A stretch of DNA of 64,000 bases from Rallus limicola. Lineage: Eukaryota; Chordata; Aves; Gruiformes; Rallidae. The notes beneath the pieces are model-generated. The model did no database searches. It had not been told where the DNA came from and saw only the letters and a program-made list of their open reading frames with translations. Both the position numbers and the translations under genes were made by a program. This document shows, piece by piece, positions 59,615 through 64,000 of the stretch; positions within the stretch are counted from its first letter, which is position 1, and each line of letters opens with the position of its first letter. The stretch covers positions 5,582,001-5,646,000 of the forward strand of contig JAKCOZ010000008.1 in NCBI GenBank assembly GCA_022605955.1, read 5' to 3'.

Positions 59615-62600
59615 ACACCCTGCTCTGCCAAACAAAAGGACTGGGGTTTATCCACCATTATATAAACTACTAAAGCTTTGGGTGTTTTTACTGGAGTAAA
59701 CACCTCTTGAACTCATGTTTTCTCATTCTCAGGGAATGGAAATAGATGTGAAGGAAACAAGCCTGATTAATGTGGTAAATACATTAAGTCTGACATGCAT
59801 CATCCTAAAACATGTCCATTAAGGCTGACATATTTGAGCAAATACATTTACATTAAAGAACGCTCAAAACCCGGAGACAGATTAGGTGAGGCCTGTAATG
59901 AATTACTGAGATAAATGTAACAGAATAAGTGACAGAGGAAAGATGGTGAACAAATTGATCTGCATTACAGCCTGTGCATTCAGGAAAGAGAGGTGATCCA
60001 CGTTGCTGTGGAAAGGCAGAAGGATAATCCAGAAGTTGCTTAAATGTGAGGCAAGTCCTTGGATGCCTCTAATGCATTTAATGGAGAACAATATTCAACT
60101 GATAAAATGTCTTTTGGCCGCAAAAGAAATCCTGTCTTGTCATGAAGTCCCAATGCCTGAGAAAAAACTTATCACTGTCAGCATTAATTCCTTTCATCAG
60201 GCCATTGATAGAAGTTGAGAAGAACCATTTAGCAATCACTTCATCAGTGATACAGCAGTTGAAGCATTCATCTACACAAGATCAGATAAAAGGAAAAGTG
60301 TTTGGTTTAGGTTCCCCATCACCACCCATTGAAGCTGTGGAATACCTAGAAGTCTCTACATGAGAGGCTGCTGTCTGTAAAAGCCATCAAACAAAGCCAA
60401 TTATCACCAAATCCATTTCCAACTTGGTTCTGTTCCTGTTTCAATTCTGCATGCTCAAAAATTTTCGTTATGTTTTGATAGAAGGTATTAGATTTTCATC
60501 AATTCCCTGCACTGTACATGAGCAGTGGTACAAGTATGCATGCATTTATTTGTGCATCAGTAGCAAAGACAATTTCTAAAGCCCTGTGTGCATTTGGAAG
60601 CTGAAAGATAGATGTTTAATCTGTAGGTGCTGGCTGTATTGCTTTCATAAGCGTGCTTCCTGGGCTGGAGCTTTGAGGTGGGACTTTGCTCTAACAGGCA
60701 ACTTAACAACGTGCTCACTTGCTATATCTAACCAGCTTGGATGTTAATCCAAAGGACTAGGCTCCCAGTTGCTAAAGCAATGATGAATTAATAGATAGTA
60801 AAAAAAGCTGCTTGGCTCTTGCAACATCAGGATCCAAAGTAGTTCATTTAAAAAAAACCAATAAATTGTAATAATAAAAAAATAGTCTCAAAACATAGTG
60901 CCATAAGTGGCCTGGAAGATATGGGAGAGACCCTCACAACCTCCTTATCCATCATGGTCTCACATTCCTCAGGATACTTCAGACAGGAGGCACATGTGAA
61001 AGTGCACAAACAATACCTCTGTCAGTTCCTCAAAGTTAATGCCATTTCATGCCTATCACCAAAGCATTTACATTTTAATGCAATTATCAAGCATCTTTTT
61101 TTCCCCTTTTGTACTTCAAAGTGTTAATATTCTGATCCTTCACCACCATTGAAATGACCATTTTCTCAAATTTATTTTGTTTTCTGAACCAGAGGAGCTA
61201 AAATGAGAGCAAATCTTGTTTAATAAACAGTAGGCATTGCAAGAACAACTGATGTAGAAGCATGCCCCTAGATGGAAGTCCTACTCAGGGACTTCATCAG
61301 TTGAGTTTTGAATATGTTCAAGGATATTGTTCTAACTCTGTCCATGACCAAGGCACCATTTCATGTTCTTATGCTGCAGTATTCACGTTACTGGAGATTT
61401 GGTGAGGTCATGATCTTGGGTGGCCTTTCAGGGTGGCGTGGACCAGCATTCTGAAGTGCCTCATTTACCATCCCAGGACTTGCTCATAAGAAACACCTCG
61501 CACTGGTGCATAAAACTGATTAAATATCTTCTCCTACTCAGTTGCTCTGTATATTTTCAGCAGGATTTTATTAGTGTGCATTTTTCATATGAGTGAGGTG
61601 AACAGGCCACTCACTCTGCAGAACAGAGAGAGCTGTAAGAGGAACAGTATTACGTGGGCTTGGGCCACTAGAAGTGGAATGAAAAGTGTCTGCTGTGCTG
61701 TGTTCTTGACTTTCATTTAGGACTTGAGTGTTTTGCAGAGATTAAATGATGGTCTGAAGGAGTCTGTGATATTAGAGTAAAACTTCCTGTGTATTTTCCT
61801 AATTGTTACTTATGTACCTTCAACATGACAGAGAACCTTGACAATGTGAATAATAAGAAACTAACATCCATTAGTGTCTTCTAATTTATGTCAGCTTACC
61901 TTCTTCACAGTGTGGCAAAGACAAATCATTTCTTTGTACTTGAAAAGATAGTACACATAACACTTGTCTAATTGCCAATTTTTCTGCAGCACTGCCACAG
62001 CCTACTGTCTAGCTTGTCTTCCTTCTGTGGAGAGAATTAATATTTTGGATCAACACTTCCTTATTAGCCACAATGATTTGCTGTTAATTTCCTTCTTTGT
62101 CATTACATTTGTTCACCCAAAAATACCAAATTTTATCACTAGGACAAGAAGTGTGGCTCTTTATACATTATAAAGTCTAATTAATATTCAAGATATTAGG
62201 AGTCTGCTGGTTTCATTCAGAGCTTAAAATATCAATTAAGTAAGATGGCCAGGTTCTTCAGCTCTCAAGGTAATGCTGCTGTGTTGATTTACACTACAGC
62301 CTGGCCCAAGCTGGGTTCAGTTTTATTGCTCAAACCAGGACTGTGCCTGAGTATCATACTACATGCCAGTATTCTCTACAACAGTATGAGTCTTCTATTT
62401 GAAACTTCTCTATTTTACATGGGGTTTGCTTCTGGCTAGGACCATCTGTACACATGTGTATGGAGCTTCAGTCATGCATTCCCTATTTGTGCTAATTCAT
62501 ATACATGATGTACAGCTGAGCAAACTGAGAACCATTTTGAAGGAGTATGTGGTGAGGTTTTCTCAGCATTTGTTTCAGCTGTGCTCACATGGACTTTGTG

Positions 62601-64000
62601 CTCCTTTTCCACAATGACATCCAGTAGAATTTTTATGAAGACTAAATTTTCACCTGTATTATCGAATATATTTGAGCTGTATATGCATATGCCTTTCCAA
62701 ATACTCACTCTGAAAACAGTGTGCCTGTTCCAAATTTTGTTGTCTTTGCCATTTTTAATTGAGTCTGAGGAGTTTTGATTCATGTCTTCAGTCAGAGACC
62801 TGAACTGTTGACATTTAATTATGCAATTAGCCATCACAGCATATCATAGACAAACAGGCTGGTTAAAAAAAAAAAGTCACTATAATAGAAAAACAATACT
62901 TCTACAGTTAGTGCTTTGGTATTCATGCTAGGTGAACTTGAAAATTTCTCAGTGTTTGGACAATCCACTAGGAGGAAAAGAAAAAGACATCAACAAGTAC
63001 ATTTACAGTGAATAATTTCCCTACTTCCTATGTTTAACTTGCAAAGGGATCCAGTGCGTTGTTTCAGACTGGTCACTCTAATGGTGTTTTAGAAACCTCA
63101 TGTAATAGTGTATACAATTATTTTTTTTCTTCCAAAAATAGACTTCCTGGAAAAAAAATCTCTGTTCATTCTTCTGGCTTTAAATCATGCTGGTTTCTTA
63201 CCAGCTCCTGCTTCTCTGCAGTGTGTTTCCCAGTGATCCAGCTGGTTTGGAGGAGCTGATCTCAAGTACTGAAATGGAAAGATTATAGTTCACCTAAAAG
63301 TTACTCAGACCTCTCTGTGCTCATTCTGTTAATGAGTTTTCACTTCATTAATTAAGAAATAAAATCAGTCTGTTTCAGGTGTGCACATCTATTTGTAACT
63401 GTTTATTAGTAGTACCCTTAAGTAAAGCCATCTGCAGGGCAGAAAATAAATTATTTAAAGCTTCATTTAATATTCATGTGGCTTTAATTTCAGACTTTTC
63501 TTGTACTAATAAGCAAAAAGCAGTGATGTTACTAAAATAAATATAGTATGCTCTCCTGTGCATTTGCAAAACACAGAGCTTCCTATGCACTTACAAATTG
63601 GTCTGTGTTTACCAAAGAAATCATTTATACTTAAAGCACTGTCACTAGTCCTGTCTGTTGGGAATAGAAAATAAAGTACCTCAATGTGAGTGAAACCAAA
63701 CTCCAATTTATAAGAGAGTTCCTTAAGAGCAGGTAAATCAGCAGTTCCATCCTGTTGTGCTTAAATGTTTCAAACAGGCTAGTCAGTGAACAGAAACCCT
63801 CAATGGAGCAGCCAAACACCAGCAGCAAATGCTCCCTTGGGTGCTGTTTGCAGCCTGTGTACCCGAGATGCCAAGTGTGGCCTCTTCTCTTTTGTAACTG
63901 TGATCTAATGCAGTGACTCCCAAGCTAATGTTAAACCAGCTACCTCTGATAATATTGGCAAAAATAACCACCTCAGGGTTTCATCCAAGTGTTTTAAATT

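Larger units (their letters stand above)
52929..64000 (+). other. NCKAP5: Downstream NCKAP5 intron, to the window end
   Basis: I find no further NCKAP5 exon in these 11 kb; the family's later C-terminal segment (from memory, a DSGIGTFPLPD-like sequence in the paralogue NCKAP5L) is not present in any frame I can read. The stretch contains a ~470-bp CR1 (56895-57365), an intact-looking solo LTR (59023-59609) and a poly-T run (57954-57967). The open frame at 54596-54907 (103 codons) and others have no recognised family. The last 4 kb are AT-rich and featureless to me. Confidence 0.7.

Noticed and set aside
1..64000. CRISPR arrays, bacterial-type operons, tRNA or rRNA genes
   Set aside because: None seen. 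The exon-intron structure and repeat content are those of a vertebrate nuclear gene.

Overview
The window is vertebrate nuclear DNA, almost certainly from a bird. The evidence is several CR1 (chicken repeat 1) LINE tails ending in the ATTCTATGATTCTGTG-type 3' end, and solo LTRs of a typical avian endogenous-retrovirus family (TGTCCTGGTTTCA...TGAAACCACGACA). I see no L1, Alu or other mammalian repeats. I cannot name the species.

One protein-coding gene, on the + strand, fills the window: the middle and most of the C-terminal part of NCKAP5 (Nck-associated protein 5). Eight coding exons can be placed by homology, splice sites and frame: 5578-5646, 11544-11582, 17761-17880, 40089-40193, 43288-43479, 43957-47807 (a giant 3.85-kb exon), 48388-48619 and 52850-52928. 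Together they encode about 1,560 residues. The first exons (about 240 residues in the human protein, from memory), the promoter and the last exons lie outside. The first four exons here encode a coiled coil. The fifth and sixth encode a long Ser/Pro/Lys-rich, probably disordered tail with a PxxPxR SH3-type motif, four [ST]x[IL]P end-binding-protein-type motifs and a strongly ordered-looking conserved island. The seventh and eighth encode a short acidic/Ser-rich continuation.

Layout: 1-5577 is the intron upstream of the first visible exon, with one CR1 tail. 5.6-17.8 kb holds three small phase-0 exons, including a 39-nt microexon, plus a truncated LTR and a minus-strand CR1. 17.9-40.1 kb is a 22-kb intron with a nest of two opposed LTRs plus a CR1, another CR1 tail, simple repeats, a 227-codon antisense ORF and AT-rich blocks that look like conserved non-coding DNA. 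40.1-48.6 kb is the exon-dense core. 48.6-64 kb is intron with one small exon, a 470-bp CR1 and an intact-looking solo LTR with a perfect 5-bp target-site duplication.

I found no tRNA, rRNA, CRISPR array, bacterial-type operon or second gene. Most other open frames are short and look like chance. The points of real interest are the splicing logic around the giant exon, the unresolved acceptor of the exon after it, the linear motifs in the giant exon, the LTR insertions and the unexplained antisense ORF.
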